Assembly (NCBI GenBank): GCA_020725405.1 | Contig: DYFB01000017.1 | Coordinates: 1-59,996 of the forward strand | Length of the DNA stretch: 59,996 nucleotides | Direction: 5' to 3' | Origin: Symbiobacterium sp. | GTDB taxonomy: Bacteria > Bacillota > Sulfobacillia > UBA995 > UBA9673 | Shown here: one piece after another, positions 9,746 to 19,146 of the stretch | Numbering within the stretch: the stretch's first letter is position 1 | How the letters are laid out: each line of letters starts with the position of its first letter | Notes under the pieces: generated by a model | Databases searched by the model: none | What the model was told of the DNA's origin: nothing | The model's input: the letters and a program-made list of their open reading frames with translations, nothing else | Program-made: the position numbers and the translations under genes

Positions 9746-10138
9746 TTACTCGCCGGCCGACTCGAGGTGGACGTAGTCCTTGAAGACGTAGCCCTCGCGG
9801 CCGTCGGCGAAGCGCACCTCAACCCAGAGACCCTTGACTTCTTTGACGATGACCGGCGTCCCTTTCTCGGCCCGGAAGAGTGAGACCTCCTTGCTGGTCG
9901 GTCCGCGCCTCACGTTAACGTCGTGACTGGAGATGCTGCCGAAGGCCGTGAACTTATCGGGGACTTCCGTCTGGAAGAGGTCCAAAGTCTTGAGCTGGAA
10001 CTTCTGATAACCGAGCACCAGGACGGCCAGCTTCTTCTCCGTCGGCTTCACGGCCGCCGTCGTGAGGCCTTCGTAGTCCGTCAGGATCGGCTCTTCCTTG
10101 GCCTTGATCTCCTTGGCCAACTCACGCACGTTACCCAA
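9746..10138 (-). CDS. Cytosolic protein with C-terminal SH3b-like domain
   Basis: HDVNVRRGPTSKEVSLFRAEKGTPVIVKEVKGLWVEVRFADGREGYVFKDYVHLE. Confidence 0.75.
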   Translation of the reverse strand: MGNVRELAKEIKAKEEPILTDYEGLTTAAVKPTEKKLAVLVLGYQKFQLKTLDLFQTEVPDKFTAFGSISSHDVNVRRGPTSKEVSLFRAEKGTPVIVKEVKGLWVEVRFADGREGYVFKDYVHLESAGE

Positions 10139-10230
10139 GGTCGGGTTCCTCCTCCCCTCCGGGCCGGAGCCCGCGCCACAATCCTATTCGCCCGGGGGAG
10201 ATTTGTGTACAATTAGCCAGGAGGTCGGCC

Positions 10231-10941
10231 ATGACGACCTGCTCCAGGAGCCCCGGAACCGAGGCTCATCCGGCCGGAGAGGACCGGCGGCATCAGGCCC
10301 GCCGCCGGGCGGTCATCGTCACCTCGGCCGCCGGCCAGGAGGACCCCGCCTACATCGCCCGGCTGGTCGAGCCCTCCGACATCGTCATCGGCGCCGACGG
10401 GGGCGCCGCGGTGGTTCTCCGCCTCGGGCTGCGTCCGGACCTGGTGGTCGGCGATCTCGACTCCCTCGACCCGGTCGCCCTCCGGGAGGTCGAGGCTGTC
10501 AGCCCGGTCGAGGTCCACCCGGTCCGGAAGGACAGGACAGACACCCACCTGGCCATAGAGCGGGCCCGGGCCCAGGGTGTCTCGGAGATAGTCGTCTGCG
10601 GGGCTTTCGGGGACCGGCCCGACCACAACCTGGGGCTCCTGCTGCTCGTGGCCGGGCTCGAGGCGCCTCCCCGCGTGCGGCTGGTGGGCGCCCGCTATGA
10701 GGCCTTCATCGCCCGGGGACGGTCGGAGCTCTCCGGCCGCCCGGGCGACGTGGTCTCCCTCCTGCCCCTCTCACCGACCGTCACCGGGATAACTACGGAG
10801 GGCCTCCTCTACCCCCTGGAGGGGACCGTCCTATCCTGGGGCGAGACCCTCGGGGTGAGCAACGAGATGCTCGGGAGCGAGGCCGCGGTCACCTGCGAGA
10901 CTGGCGTCCTCCTCGTCGTCCACCTCAAGGGGCGGTGGTAG
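10231..10941 (+). CDS. thiN: Thiamine diphosphokinase
   Basis: VIGADGGAAVVLRLGLRPDLVVGDLDSLDP...RKDRTDTHLAIE...GAFGDRPDHNLGLLLL...SLLPLSPTVTGITTEGLLYPLEG. Confidence 0.92.
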   Translation: MTTCSRSPGTEAHPAGEDRRHQARRRAVIVTSAAGQEDPAYIARLVEPSDIVIGADGGAAVVLRLGLRPDLVVGDLDSLDPVALREVEAVSPVEVHPVRKDRTDTHLAIERARAQGVSEIVVCGAFGDRPDHNLGLLLLVAGLEAPPRVRLVGARYEAFIARGRSELSGRPGDVVSLLPLSPTVTGITTEGLLYPLEGTVLSWGETLGVSNEMLGSEAAVTCETGVLLVVHLKGRW

Positions 10942-10942
10942 C

Positions 10943-11018
10943 CCGGCCTCGGTGGGCGCGCCGGCCTCGGCGGCAGGCCCCCGGCCTCGGTGGGCGCGCC
11001 GGCCTCGGCGGCAGGCCC
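10943..11018. repeat. Tandem repeat, 38-bp unit x2, each made of two about 19-bp half-units
   Basis: CCGGCCTCGGTGGGCGCGCCGGCCTCGGCGGCAGGCCC repeated exactly at 10943 and 10981. Confidence 0.95.
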
Positions 11019-11023
11019 CCGGT

Positions 11024-12301
11024 CTACGCGGCGGCCCCGCCCCCCGGACGGTCCTCGTCCCGGTCTACGGCCCGGACGAGGTCGAGGACGAAGGTCGCCG
11101 CCCTGTCCACCGTGACCGGGTCGACGTTCTCGAAGACGTCCGTCGGCCAGTGGTAGTTGACGAGGAACCCGTCCGGCCCCTCGGCCCAGACGGCGAGCGC
11201 CCGGCAGCCGGCCGCCAGGACCGGAGTGGCGTCGGTGTAACCGAGATTGCAGGCGGAATCCCGGACGTTCCAGTCCGGACGAGCGGCCCCGAGACGTCTG
11301 GCCAGGGCCAGGAGGCCGGGGTCCATCCGGAGGGGGAGGATGATCCCCTCCCGGGTGAGGTGTCGGAGGTCGCCGGCCCCGAGGTTGTCGAGGACCAGGA
11401 TGTCGGCGTCGCCGAGCTCGTCCCGGTGGGCGTCGACGAACCTCCGTGACCCGGCCGGGTATCCGCTCTCCTCGGCCCCGGTCACCACGCACCAGACCTC
11501 GGTCCGCTCGAGCGGCTCCGCCGCCAGTCGCTCGGCCACGGCCAGCGCGACCCCGACGCCCGAGGCGTTGTCGTTGGCCCCAGCCACGTAGGGCATGACG
11601 AGCTCCCGATGCACGAGGGTGCCGAGACCGTAGGCGGCCACGGCCGCGAGGAGCGATCCGACCGCCCGCAGGACCAGGACGGCCGTCCCGGCCGGGCCGG
11701 GCGGGGCGGCCCCTAAGGCCCCGCCCCCGAGGGCGACGACCAGGGCTGGCAGAACGAGAAGCCCGATGACACTCGCCAAATTGACCATGTGGGTCAGCCG
11801 CAGCCTCTTAAGCTGTCTCGGCTCATAGAGGAGAGCGGCCCGGGTGCTGTCGACGTGGGCCATGAGGACCACCCGCCTCGGAGCGCCCGACCCGACCGAG
11901 GCCGGTATCCTCGTCCAGACGTTCTGGCTCGGACGACCGGGAAAGAGGCGGCCGACCTCACCTCGCCCGGAGGCAAGGAAGCCGTAGATGACGAGGTTCA
12001 GGGCGGAGACGATGAGGGCCCCGGGAGGGCACAGCCACAGGAGGACCCCGGCGGCGACCATGAGGAGCCCGACAAGCCCCCAGGGCAGGCTGTAGGTATG
12101 GCAGCACCGGAAGGGCTGGACCTCGGCCGCGCTCCCCCATCTTTCCATCTCGGCCCTGGCGTACTCCGAACCTCGTCGCTCGGCCTCCGTGCACGAGCCC
12201 CGGGGACCGATGTCCACCGCGAGGCGGCGGATGTGCTCCATCGCCCGGGCTCCGAGGCCCGCGCCGTCACCCGACCCCTGCGTCCGTCTCAAGTCCGTCA
12301 T
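11024..12301 (-). CDS. M28-family metallopeptidase with membrane segments
   Basis: VVLMAHVDSTR...VAGANDNASGVGVALAVAERLA...VVTGAEESGYPAGSRRFVDAH...YGLGTLVHRE. Start chosen at MTDLRR; the frame is open to 12421. Confidence 0.82.
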   Translation of the reverse strand: MTDLRRTQGSGDGAGLGARAMEHIRRLAVDIGPRGSCTEAERRGSEYARAEMERWGSAAEVQPFRCCHTYSLPWGLVGLLMVAAGVLLWLCPPGALIVSALNLVIYGFLASGRGEVGRLFPGRPSQNVWTRIPASVGSGAPRRVVLMAHVDSTRAALLYEPRQLKRLRLTHMVNLASVIGLLVLPALVVALGGGALGAAPPGPAGTAVLVLRAVGSLLAAVAAYGLGTLVHRELVMPYVAGANDNASGVGVALAVAERLAAEPLERTEVWCVVTGAEESGYPAGSRRFVDAHRDELGDADILVLDNLGAGDLRHLTREGIILPLRMDPGLLALARRLGAARPDWNVRDSACNLGYTDATPVLAAGCRALAVWAEGPDGFLVNYHWPTDVFENVDPVTVDRAATFVLDLVRAVDRDEDRPGGGAAA

Positions 12302-12434
12302 CCTCCGCGACCTCCCCGCTTCGCGCCCGACCGCGATCGCCGTCCGCTTCGGTGGGCCCGGAGTCATTTCCTTCCCCGGACCGTTGACATCGGCCGGAAA
12401 ACGCGGGTAAGATATCGCCATCTATCGGGCACAA

Positions 12435-12706
12435 GTGACTGGTGATGACGGGGAAAGTGGGAGTCTGACCGGTCGGTCCAAGAGAGCCGGGCCTAGGCTG
12501 CGAGCCCGGCACCGCGGCGCTCCTGACCCGCCCCTGAGCCGGAGGTGACGAGCCTCCCGGCCGACCCCGGCCGTTACCCCGGGGAAGCGTCCCGCGCCGC
12601 GCGGCCCCGGTCGCGGCGGCCGGTGCGCCAGAGTGGGCCTCACAGGCCAACCAAGGTGGTACCGCGGAACGACCCCTCCGTCCTTGCTCGGAGGGGTCGC
12701 CTTCAC
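12435..12706 (+). promoter_or_regulatory. T-box leader (tRNA-sensing riboswitch) upstream of proC; candidate Pro specifier CCT at 12522-12524
   Basis: GATGACGGGGA stem I start, AGAGAG at 12481, GGCTGCGAGCC apical GNTGNGA-like motif, T-box core AAGGTGGTACCGCGG at 12653-12667, then 11-bp hairpin CGACCCCTCCG/CGGAGGGGTCG at 12670-12699. Confidence 0.88.
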
Positions 12707-12755
12707 CTTGGGGGTGGGGCCGGTGGGCGCGGCTGAACGGGAACGATACGGCTCG

Positions 12756-13676
12756 ATGGGCAGGGAGGCGACGGGGGCCGTACCCCGGACCCCCCTCCCG
12801 GCCTTCCTCCCCGTCGCCTTCGTCGGCGCCGGCTCGATGGCCCGGGCCCTGGTCGGGGGCCTTCTCGCGGCCGGCTTCGCCGGCCCGGCCGACGTCCGTG
12901 TGACCAACCGGTCCGACCGTGAGCGCCTCCGGTCGATGGCCGAGACCTTCAAGGTCCGCACCTACCGCGGCGGGGCGCGGGGCCGCGCGGCCACCCTCCG
13001 CGGGGCGAGGGCCGTCGTCCTGGCGACCAAGCCGCAGGACGCCCCTGTCGCCCTCGACCAGTGTCGCGAGGTCCTCGAGACCCTCGGCGAGCGCCCCCTC
13101 GTCATCTCGGTCGTCGCCGGCCTCTCCACCCGGGCCGTCGAGGACCGCCTGCCGCCCGGCACCCCGGTGGTCCGGGCGATGCCCAACACCTCCTGCCAGG
13201 TGGGCCGGTCGGCCACGGCCCTGGCCGGGGGGAGGTGGGCCGCGGAAAGCGATCTCGAGGCGGCCAGGCTCCTTTTCGGGTCGGTCGGCTTCGTCGTCGA
13301 GGTCCCGGAGGAGCAGATGGACGCCGTGACCGGTCTCTCGGGGAGCGGCCCCGCCTACATCTACCTCATGCTCGAGGCGATGACCGAGGCCGGGGCCTCC
13401 CTGGGGCTACCCCCCGACCTGGCCTACCGCCTGGCCCTGGAGACCCTCCGGGGGGCGGTCTCGACAGCCCTCCTCACGAGTGAGAGCCCCGCGGAGCTGA
13501 AGCGCCGGGTGACCTCGCCCGGGGGGACCACCATGGCCGGGCTGGCGGTGCTCGAGGAGTCGGGCTTCAAGCGGGCGGTCATCGAGGCCGTACGGCGAGC
13601 CTCGGAGCGCTCCGCCCAGCTGGCCGCGCACGGCCGGACTTCCGGGTACCGGGCCGAAGGGGACCGCCCGGCCTAG
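12756..13676 (+). CDS. proC: Pyrroline-5-carboxylate reductase
   Basis: PVAFVGAGSMARALVGGLLAAGF...VLATKPQDAPVALDQ...VISVVAGLSTRAVEDRLP...VVRAMPNTSCQVGRSATAL...LSGSGPAYIYLMLEAMTEAGASLGL...VTSPGGTTMAGLAVLEESG. Confidence 0.96.
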   Translation: MGREATGAVPRTPLPAFLPVAFVGAGSMARALVGGLLAAGFAGPADVRVTNRSDRERLRSMAETFKVRTYRGGARGRAATLRGARAVVLATKPQDAPVALDQCREVLETLGERPLVISVVAGLSTRAVEDRLPPGTPVVRAMPNTSCQVGRSATALAGGRWAAESDLEAARLLFGSVGFVVEVPEEQMDAVTGLSGSGPAYIYLMLEAMTEAGASLGLPPDLAYRLALETLRGAVSTALLTSESPAELKRRVTSPGGTTMAGLAVLEESGFKRAVIEAVRRASERSAQLAAHGRTSGYRAEGDRPA

Positions 13677-14119
13677 AGGTCGAAGGACATCATCGCCAGC
13701 GTCTCCCGGCGGTACCAGCCGAGACGCTCGTAGAACTCGACGGCCTCGACGTTCTCCACGTGGACGAAGATGTGGACCTTCCCGGCCCCGACCTCCCGCA
13801 GGGCCTCCAGGGCGCGGCGGGTGAGGGCCGTCCCGAGACCCCGCCGCCGCCAGGCGGGATCGACGGCGAGATGGTGGAGGTAGCCTCGCCGCCCGTCCCA
13901 CGCCCCGAGGACAGCCCCGATGACGCGGCCGCCCGCCCGGGCGACGAACGAGGTCCCCGGGTTCCGCTCGAGGAAGGCGGCGAGTCCCGCCGGGTCGTCA
14001 CCGCGTCCGAGGCCCACTCCGGGACCGGACCGGCTCCAGAGGTCGAGGACTTGGGGGATGTCCTCGGGGCGGAGCTCCCCCAGGGCTTGAGTCTCCGGCT
14101 GGATATGGCAAGGGTCCAT
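13673..14119 (-). CDS. GNAT-family N-acetyltransferase
   Basis: GYLHHLAVDPAWRRRGLGTALTRRALEALREVGAGKVHIFVHVENVEAVEFYERLGW. Confidence 0.9.
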   Translation of the reverse strand: MDPCHIQPETQALGELRPEDIPQVLDLWSRSGPGVGLGRGDDPAGLAAFLERNPGTSFVARAGGRVIGAVLGAWDGRRGYLHHLAVDPAWRRRGLGTALTRRALEALREVGAGKVHIFVHVENVEAVEFYERLGWYRRETLAMMSFDL

Positions 14120-14174
14120 ATCGGTCGAACCTCCGTGGTCGGCCCTCCGGACTGGGGGGCCGGCGGTGAACCGG

Positions 14175-14594
14175 CTAGCGCCGGCCGTAGCGCAGGGCAA
14201 CGAAGCTCAAGAAAACCGCCCCCAGGGTGGCGGCGAGCGCGGGGAAAAGTTCCGGGCGGGCGTAGACGCTGAACCCCAGGGCGTTGATCGTCGCGTAGAG
14301 GAGGGCGCCCAGGGCCACCAGGGCAGCGGACAGGCCCCAGGGCCGCCCACGGAGAAGCCCGTAGCCCCCGGCCACGGCCGCGACGGCCGCCGCGACCTCG
14401 GCCGCCTGGTGGAAGACGAGGTAGGTCCCGTTCTCCACCGTCCACAGACCGCCAGTCATCCCCCCCTGGAGGATGAAGCTCACCCAGTAGCCGGCGATGA
14501 ACAGGCCGGCCAGGATGAGGAAGACGCCGACGAGGAAGGCTGGCCACGTGTAGGGGTTGACGTGGTGGTACCGCCGGGTTCCCCGGTAAGCCAT
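14175..14594 (-). CDS. Small integral membrane protein, about 4 TM
   Basis: YTWPAFLVGVFLILAGLFIAGYWVSFIL ... AAEVAAAVAAVAGGYGLL ... AALVALGALLYATINALGF ... LAATLGAVFLSFVAL. Confidence 0.7.
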   Translation of the reverse strand: MAYRGTRRYHHVNPYTWPAFLVGVFLILAGLFIAGYWVSFILQGGMTGGLWTVENGTYLVFHQAAEVAAAVAAVAGGYGLLRGRPWGLSAALVALGALLYATINALGFSVYARPELFPALAATLGAVFLSFVALRYGRR

Positions 14595-14805
14595 GTGGTC
14601 ACTCCCAAAGAGGCCGAGGCTCGCGCGCGCTCATCCCGTAGTATAACCACGCCCCCGGGAAAAGGCAAAGGACCCCGGCGGCCCGGCCCGGCTGGAGGGA
14701 AGGCCGGTCCCCTGTGGAAGAAGGTGGTCGAAGAGGCGGCCGCCGGGACGGTAATGCAGCCGCCGGGGCGGCGAGGCGCCGCCGGGACAGGCGGGGTGGG
14801 AATCG

Positions 14806-15612
14806 GTGCATCTTCGCGACAGCGTCGTCATCGTCACCGGGGCGTCCCGAGGGATAGGCCGGGCCATCGCCGACCGGCTCGCCGCAGAGGGGAGCCTTCT
14901 CGTCCTCGTGGCCCGCTCGGCCGGAGGAGGGGGACAGGGAGAGGGAGAGGGACCCGCCCCGCGGTGGGTGACCGGGGACGTCGTCGACCCGGACACGGCC
15001 CGGAAAGCGGTGGCCGCCGCCCTCGAGAGCTTCGGCCGCCTCGACGCGGTCATCAACAACGCCGGGCTCGGCCTCCGGGCCCCGGTCTGGCGCATCGCCC
15101 CCGAAGACCTCCGGTACGTGCTCGACGTCAACCTCATCGGCCCTCTCAACTTCATCCGGGCGGCCGTACCCCCGATGGTCGAGCGGGGGCGAGGCCTGAT
15201 TGTCAACGTCTCCTCGGCCGTGGCCCGCCGCCCGGTCCCCTCGCTCGGGGGCTACGCGGCCACCAAGGCCGCCCTTCTCTCCCTCTCCGAGACCCTCCGG
15301 ATGGAGCTCTCCGGTACGGGCGTCGAAGTCCTCTCCGTCCTTCCCGGCTCGGTCGAGACCGGCTTCAAGTCCGCCGCCCGGGGCGAGCCCTACCCCGAAC
15401 GACCGGGCGCGGTGCGCCTTGAGCCCACGGACGTGGCCGACCGGGTCGTCCGGGCCATGGCCGCCGGCAGGCGGGAGGTTGCGGTGCTCTCGCGGAGCGA
15501 GCGCCTGGCCCTCCTCGCCGGCCGGGTCGCGCCCGGTCTCGTGGAGAAGGCCCTGCTCAGGCGATACGGTGGTGGCGGGTCTCCGGGCGACGGACCCGGC
15601 CAAGGAGTCTGA
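14806..15612 (+). CDS. Short-chain dehydrogenase/reductase (SDR)
   Basis: VVIVTGASRGIGRAIADRLA...VINNAGLG...LIVNVSSAVARRPVPSLGGYAATKAALLSLSETLRMEL. Confidence 0.93.
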   Translation: MHLRDSVVIVTGASRGIGRAIADRLAAEGSLLVLVARSAGGGGQGEGEGPAPRWVTGDVVDPDTARKAVAAALESFGRLDAVINNAGLGLRAPVWRIAPEDLRYVLDVNLIGPLNFIRAAVPPMVERGRGLIVNVSSAVARRPVPSLGGYAATKAALLSLSETLRMELSGTGVEVLSVLPGSVETGFKSAARGEPYPERPGAVRLEPTDVADRVVRAMAAGRREVAVLSRSERLALLAGRVAPGLVEKALLRRYGGGGSPGDGPGQGV

Positions 15613-17869
15613 GAAGCCCCCACCAGGCCGCCATCCGGACCAGGAAGAACGCTTCCCTCAGTCGCAGGATGATATGAGGCCCGGCGACCGGCGAGGGTGA
15701 GGCGGACGGTCGGCGGCCTCGGGACCGGTCTTCGAGGATTCGCTCGGCGCTCAGGAGCTGGAGCCCCCACATCCCGCGGAAGAAGGTGGATTGTGCTCGG
15801 GCGAGCCACCCCGTGAGGTTGACCCGCCCCCAGTCCCCTATCCGCCGGAGCGTCGTCCACCCCCGCTGGAGAGCCGCCCGGGTGCCGCTGGCGACCTCCG
15901 TTCGGAGAGCCTGGTAGACCTCCTGGCGTGCCTCGAAGAACGCCAGCTGGAGCCTGGAGAGCTCGAGGTCGGCAGCCTCGTCGGCCAGGGCCTGGGCCCG
16001 GGCCGCCGCCGCGGACGGCTCCTGCGGTCTCCAGCGGGCGGCGGGCGGCTCCAACCTCTCCCCCGGAACGGCGGGCGGACCCTCTCGTCTCATTCCGGGA
16101 GCGGCCCTCGGCCGCCGCCCGGCCGCTCCCAGAAGATACGCGGCTTCATCCAGGAGGGCCCGGGCCAGACGGATGCCGGCGAGCTTCCGGGTGGCGCCTT
16201 CGGTCGTCGAGCCGAGGAAGTCCAAGACGTCGAGGGGGGGTCTCTCGATCAAGGGCGGGGCCGGCATCCGCAGGCGCACGTCCTGTCCGTCAAGCTCGAG
16301 CAGGGCGCCGAAGGCCTCCTCCAGGCACTCGTAGTAGCGTCCGAGCCCGGCGTCGCCGAAGACCCCGGCCGCGAAGTCCTCGATGAGCTGGCCCAGGTCG
16401 GCTTCCGGGTCCCAGGCCAGCCGGGCGAAGAGCCAAGGGTTAAGAGGCACCGTCACCCAGGGCCGGTCCGAGGTCATCAGGGCCCCCACCGTGCGGATCC
16501 CGGCAGCCCGGTAGGCGGCGAGATCCTTGGCCATCACCCGCCCGAGCGGCGGGAGCATCGATTTGAAGAGGACGGCGTCGAGGTAGTACTCGAAGACCCT
16601 CGGCTCCCGTCCGAAGACGCCGACGTTTTCGAGGAGGTCGCGGTGGTAGGCCCGGTTGACCTCGCACGACGGGTCGGCGAGGGCGTGGGCGTAGCACCTT
16701 TCCCGAGGGGCGTAGAGCAGGACGACGTTGGGTCTCGGCCGGACCCGGCCCGGGGGTCGGCGCGTGTCATGGTAGGCCAGGAAGGTCAGGACGGCCTCGG
16801 GGTGGACCTCCTCGAGAGCCTCGGCCGCGGCGTTCACCGCCAGAAGAGCCTGGTCCGAGGGGCTGAAGCCCCAGCACCGCAGGCATCGGCACCAGCCTTC
16901 GTCGACCACATCGTCCGGCCAGAGATGATAGACGTCCGGCCCCGGGTGGGCGTCAAACCAGGCCCGGGCGTTCCGGCGGACCAGTTCGAGCCCGGCCGGC
17001 CCGGTCGGGCAGAAGTTGTGGTCCGGAGTACGGCGGGCCCCGTCGTAGCGGAACAACTCAGGCCTCGAGGAAAACAGGCGTCTCGGGACGAGCCCGCTCA
17101 GGCCGTGCCCCCCGAACTCGAGCGTCAGGCCCCTCCTCCTCGCCCCGGGGGCGGCCCGGACCAAGGCCTCCCGCCAGAAGCGGGCGGGGCGCCCGCCCAG
17201 CACCGGGGGCGGGAACTCGTGCAGGAACAGGCCTGTCAGCCGGTTGCGCGCCGTCCACTCGGTCCAGCCCTGGATGTCACCGAGGTAGATATCATGGCCG
17301 AGGATGAGCGAGCGCCCGGCCAGGGCCGGCTCTCCTGTCCGGACCCCGAGGCTCAGGCGCACCTCGTCCATCCGGGGGATCCTTTCCCCCACCGGCCCGG
17401 GGTAGTACCAGCGGCAGCCGAGTTCCTCGAGGAGGTCATAAACGGCGTAGAGGAGGCCCCGCGGGCCGGCCGCCTCCACCCTCACCCCGCTGGCCGAAAC
17501 CGTCCAGCGGAAAGCGTCGGGGTCGGGCCGGCCGCCGTCGGCCGGGCCCGACGGCGTCTCAACCAGCTCGATTAGGCGCTCGGCCGGAGCGACAGGGACC
17601 TCACCCGGACCCCGGGCGGGCGTGAGGACGCTGACCCGGCAGCCAGCCAGGCGCGAGAGATAGCGGGCCAGTTCGACGGCGGCCAGCCGGCCCGGCTCGC
17701 TCCGTCCCGCGTAGAGCACCGGGAGACCCTCGCCTCCGCGGGATGCCACGAGCAACGACGGAGCCTTCGGTCCGTCCGCCACGACGGGCTCACCCCTCGG
17801 GGTGACATAAACTGTCGCCGGTAGAGTTCTACCCGCGGCCCCCTCATCCTGCCCGCGGGGAGCCTTCAT
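15557..17869 (-). CDS. DUF4838-type / alpha-glucuronidase-like large protein
   Basis: GLLYAVYDLLEELGCRWYYPGPVGERIP...EFGGHGLSGLVPRRLFSSRPELFRYDGARR...NFCPTGPAGLELVRRNARAWFDAHPGPDVYHLWPDD...WCRCLRCWGFSPSDQAL...VEYYLDA-type region; family recalled, not searched. Start chosen at MKAPRGQDEG. Confidence 0.7.
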   Translation of the reverse strand: MKAPRGQDEGAAGRTLPATVYVTPRGEPVVADGPKAPSLLVASRGGEGLPVLYAGRSEPGRLAAVELARYLSRLAGCRVSVLTPARGPGEVPVAPAERLIELVETPSGPADGGRPDPDAFRWTVSASGVRVEAAGPRGLLYAVYDLLEELGCRWYYPGPVGERIPRMDEVRLSLGVRTGEPALAGRSLILGHDIYLGDIQGWTEWTARNRLTGLFLHEFPPPVLGGRPARFWREALVRAAPGARRRGLTLEFGGHGLSGLVPRRLFSSRPELFRYDGARRTPDHNFCPTGPAGLELVRRNARAWFDAHPGPDVYHLWPDDVVDEGWCRCLRCWGFSPSDQALLAVNAAAEALEEVHPEAVLTFLAYHDTRRPPGRVRPRPNVVLLYAPRERCYAHALADPSCEVNRAYHRDLLENVGVFGREPRVFEYYLDAVLFKSMLPPLGRVMAKDLAAYRAAGIRTVGALMTSDRPWVTVPLNPWLFARLAWDPEADLGQLIEDFAAGVFGDAGLGRYYECLEEAFGALLELDGQDVRLRMPAPPLIERPPLDVLDFLGSTTEGATRKLAGIRLARALLDEAAYLLGAAGRRPRAAPGMRREGPPAVPGERLEPPAARWRPQEPSAAAARAQALADEAADLELSRLQLAFFEARQEVYQALRTEVASGTRAALQRGWTTLRRIGDWGRVNLTGWLARAQSTFFRGMWGLQLLSAERILEDRSRGRRPSASPSPVAGPHIILRLREAFFLVRMAAWWGLLRLLGRVRRPETRHHRIA

Positions 17870-17958
17870 CCTGCCGGCGAGGAGGCTGGGGTCGTTCCGC
17901 TCGTCCGACGGTGGGCAGCGAGGCCGGCTCCGGACGGCGGCTCGTCTCCGGTGCCGGT

Positions 17959-19110
17959 TCAGTAGTGCCTTACCACCACCTCCTTGCCCAGGGTCCGGAG
18001 GTGGGCAACGAGATCCTCGACCACCTGGTGCTTGATGGCGAGCTCCGGCGGGACGTCCGGACTCTGGTGGGCCGGGTTGATGGCCCGGCCGACGATGAGC
18101 TTCAGCCGGTCGGCCCGGAGGAGCAGGGCGCCGAGACGGCTCGCCCCGTCCCGGCGGCCCTCGAGGTCCCTCACCCTCCGCCCGGCCCTGAGGGTCTCGA
18201 GACACCGGTACAGGGTGAGGGTGCCCTCGGTCATGAGATCTATCCCCTCAAGGCGCCCGGTCGGGGGGACGCCGTCGTCCGGGAAATCGAGGTCGACCTG
18301 TATCTCCCGGCCGAGCTCCCGGGAAACAAGGTTCCCCGTCGTCCCGCCGCAGACGACCTTCCAGCCGGGTCCGTCCATGAGCTCGCCGGTCGCCGCCGCG
18401 TCGTCGCGGCGGTCACGGGGTGGGCCGATGAGGGCCGTCAGGAGGCGCGGGCGGCGGATACGCACGATCACAACCGTCGCGTCGTCGCCGGGACGGCCGG
18501 CGTAGAGCCTAGCGACGAGGGCGGCCGTCTCCCGGGCCATGTCGGCCGCGTCCAGCCCGGAGGCGGCGAGGCGGGCGAGATGGGAGCCGACCCTCTCCCA
18601 GCCCCATCCGAGGTTCCACACCCCGCCTATCCCCGCGTGGAGGACACCGTCGCTCACCAGAGCGACCCAGGTCCCGTCGGCCACCTCGAAGACGGTCTCC
18701 TTCACCGTCCGCCCGTGGATGTCGCGCTCGTGGCGCGCGATCTCGAGGAGGCCGTCCCCGCACCCGACGAAAGCCGGCGGGTTGTCGTACTCGGCGAGAT
18801 AGGCCCGGCCCGCGGGTGAGAGGTGGAGAAGGCTGAAGGTGCTGTAGGCCAGGTCGCGGACCCGGCAGACCGGCAACGTCTCGGAGAGGGCCTCGACCAC
18901 CGCCTCGAGCGGAAGCCCCTTCTCCAGCATCGATGTGGCGATGGTCACGGTGAGCGAGGAGAGGATGTTGGCCTTGACCCCGCTGCCGAGCCCGTCGGAC
19001 ACGGCGATGATGACCCCGCCCGGAATGTCGAGCCGGCGGACGCTGTCCCCGCAAAGCTCCTCTCCGTCCTTGTTCAGCTGAACCTGGGCGATGTCAAAGT
19101 GGAGAGCCAC
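17959..19110 (-). CDS. SpoIIE/PP2C-like serine phosphatase
   Basis: ELCGDSVRRLDIPGGVIIAVSDGLGSGVKANILSSLTV...TWVALVSDGVLHAG...GRPGDDATVVIVRIRRP. Confidence 0.85.
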   Translation of the reverse strand: MALHFDIAQVQLNKDGEELCGDSVRRLDIPGGVIIAVSDGLGSGVKANILSSLTVTIATSMLEKGLPLEAVVEALSETLPVCRVRDLAYSTFSLLHLSPAGRAYLAEYDNPPAFVGCGDGLLEIARHERDIHGRTVKETVFEVADGTWVALVSDGVLHAGIGGVWNLGWGWERVGSHLARLAASGLDAADMARETAALVARLYAGRPGDDATVVIVRIRRPRLLTALIGPPRDRRDDAAATGELMDGPGWKVVCGGTTGNLVSRELGREIQVDLDFPDDGVPPTGRLEGIDLMTEGTLTLYRCLETLRAGRRVRDLEGRRDGASRLGALLLRADRLKLIVGRAINPAHQSPDVPPELAIKHQVVEDLVAHLRTLGKEVVVRHY

Positions 19111-19146
19111 GCCTGACGGGCGCCGGATGCCCGAGAGAAGGTGGGC

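Noticed and set aside
17959-19110. Stage II sporulation protein E itself
   Set aside because: Only a phosphatase domain is present (no N-terminal membrane region), and it neighbours a hydrogenase-like sensor; better described as SpoIIE-like.
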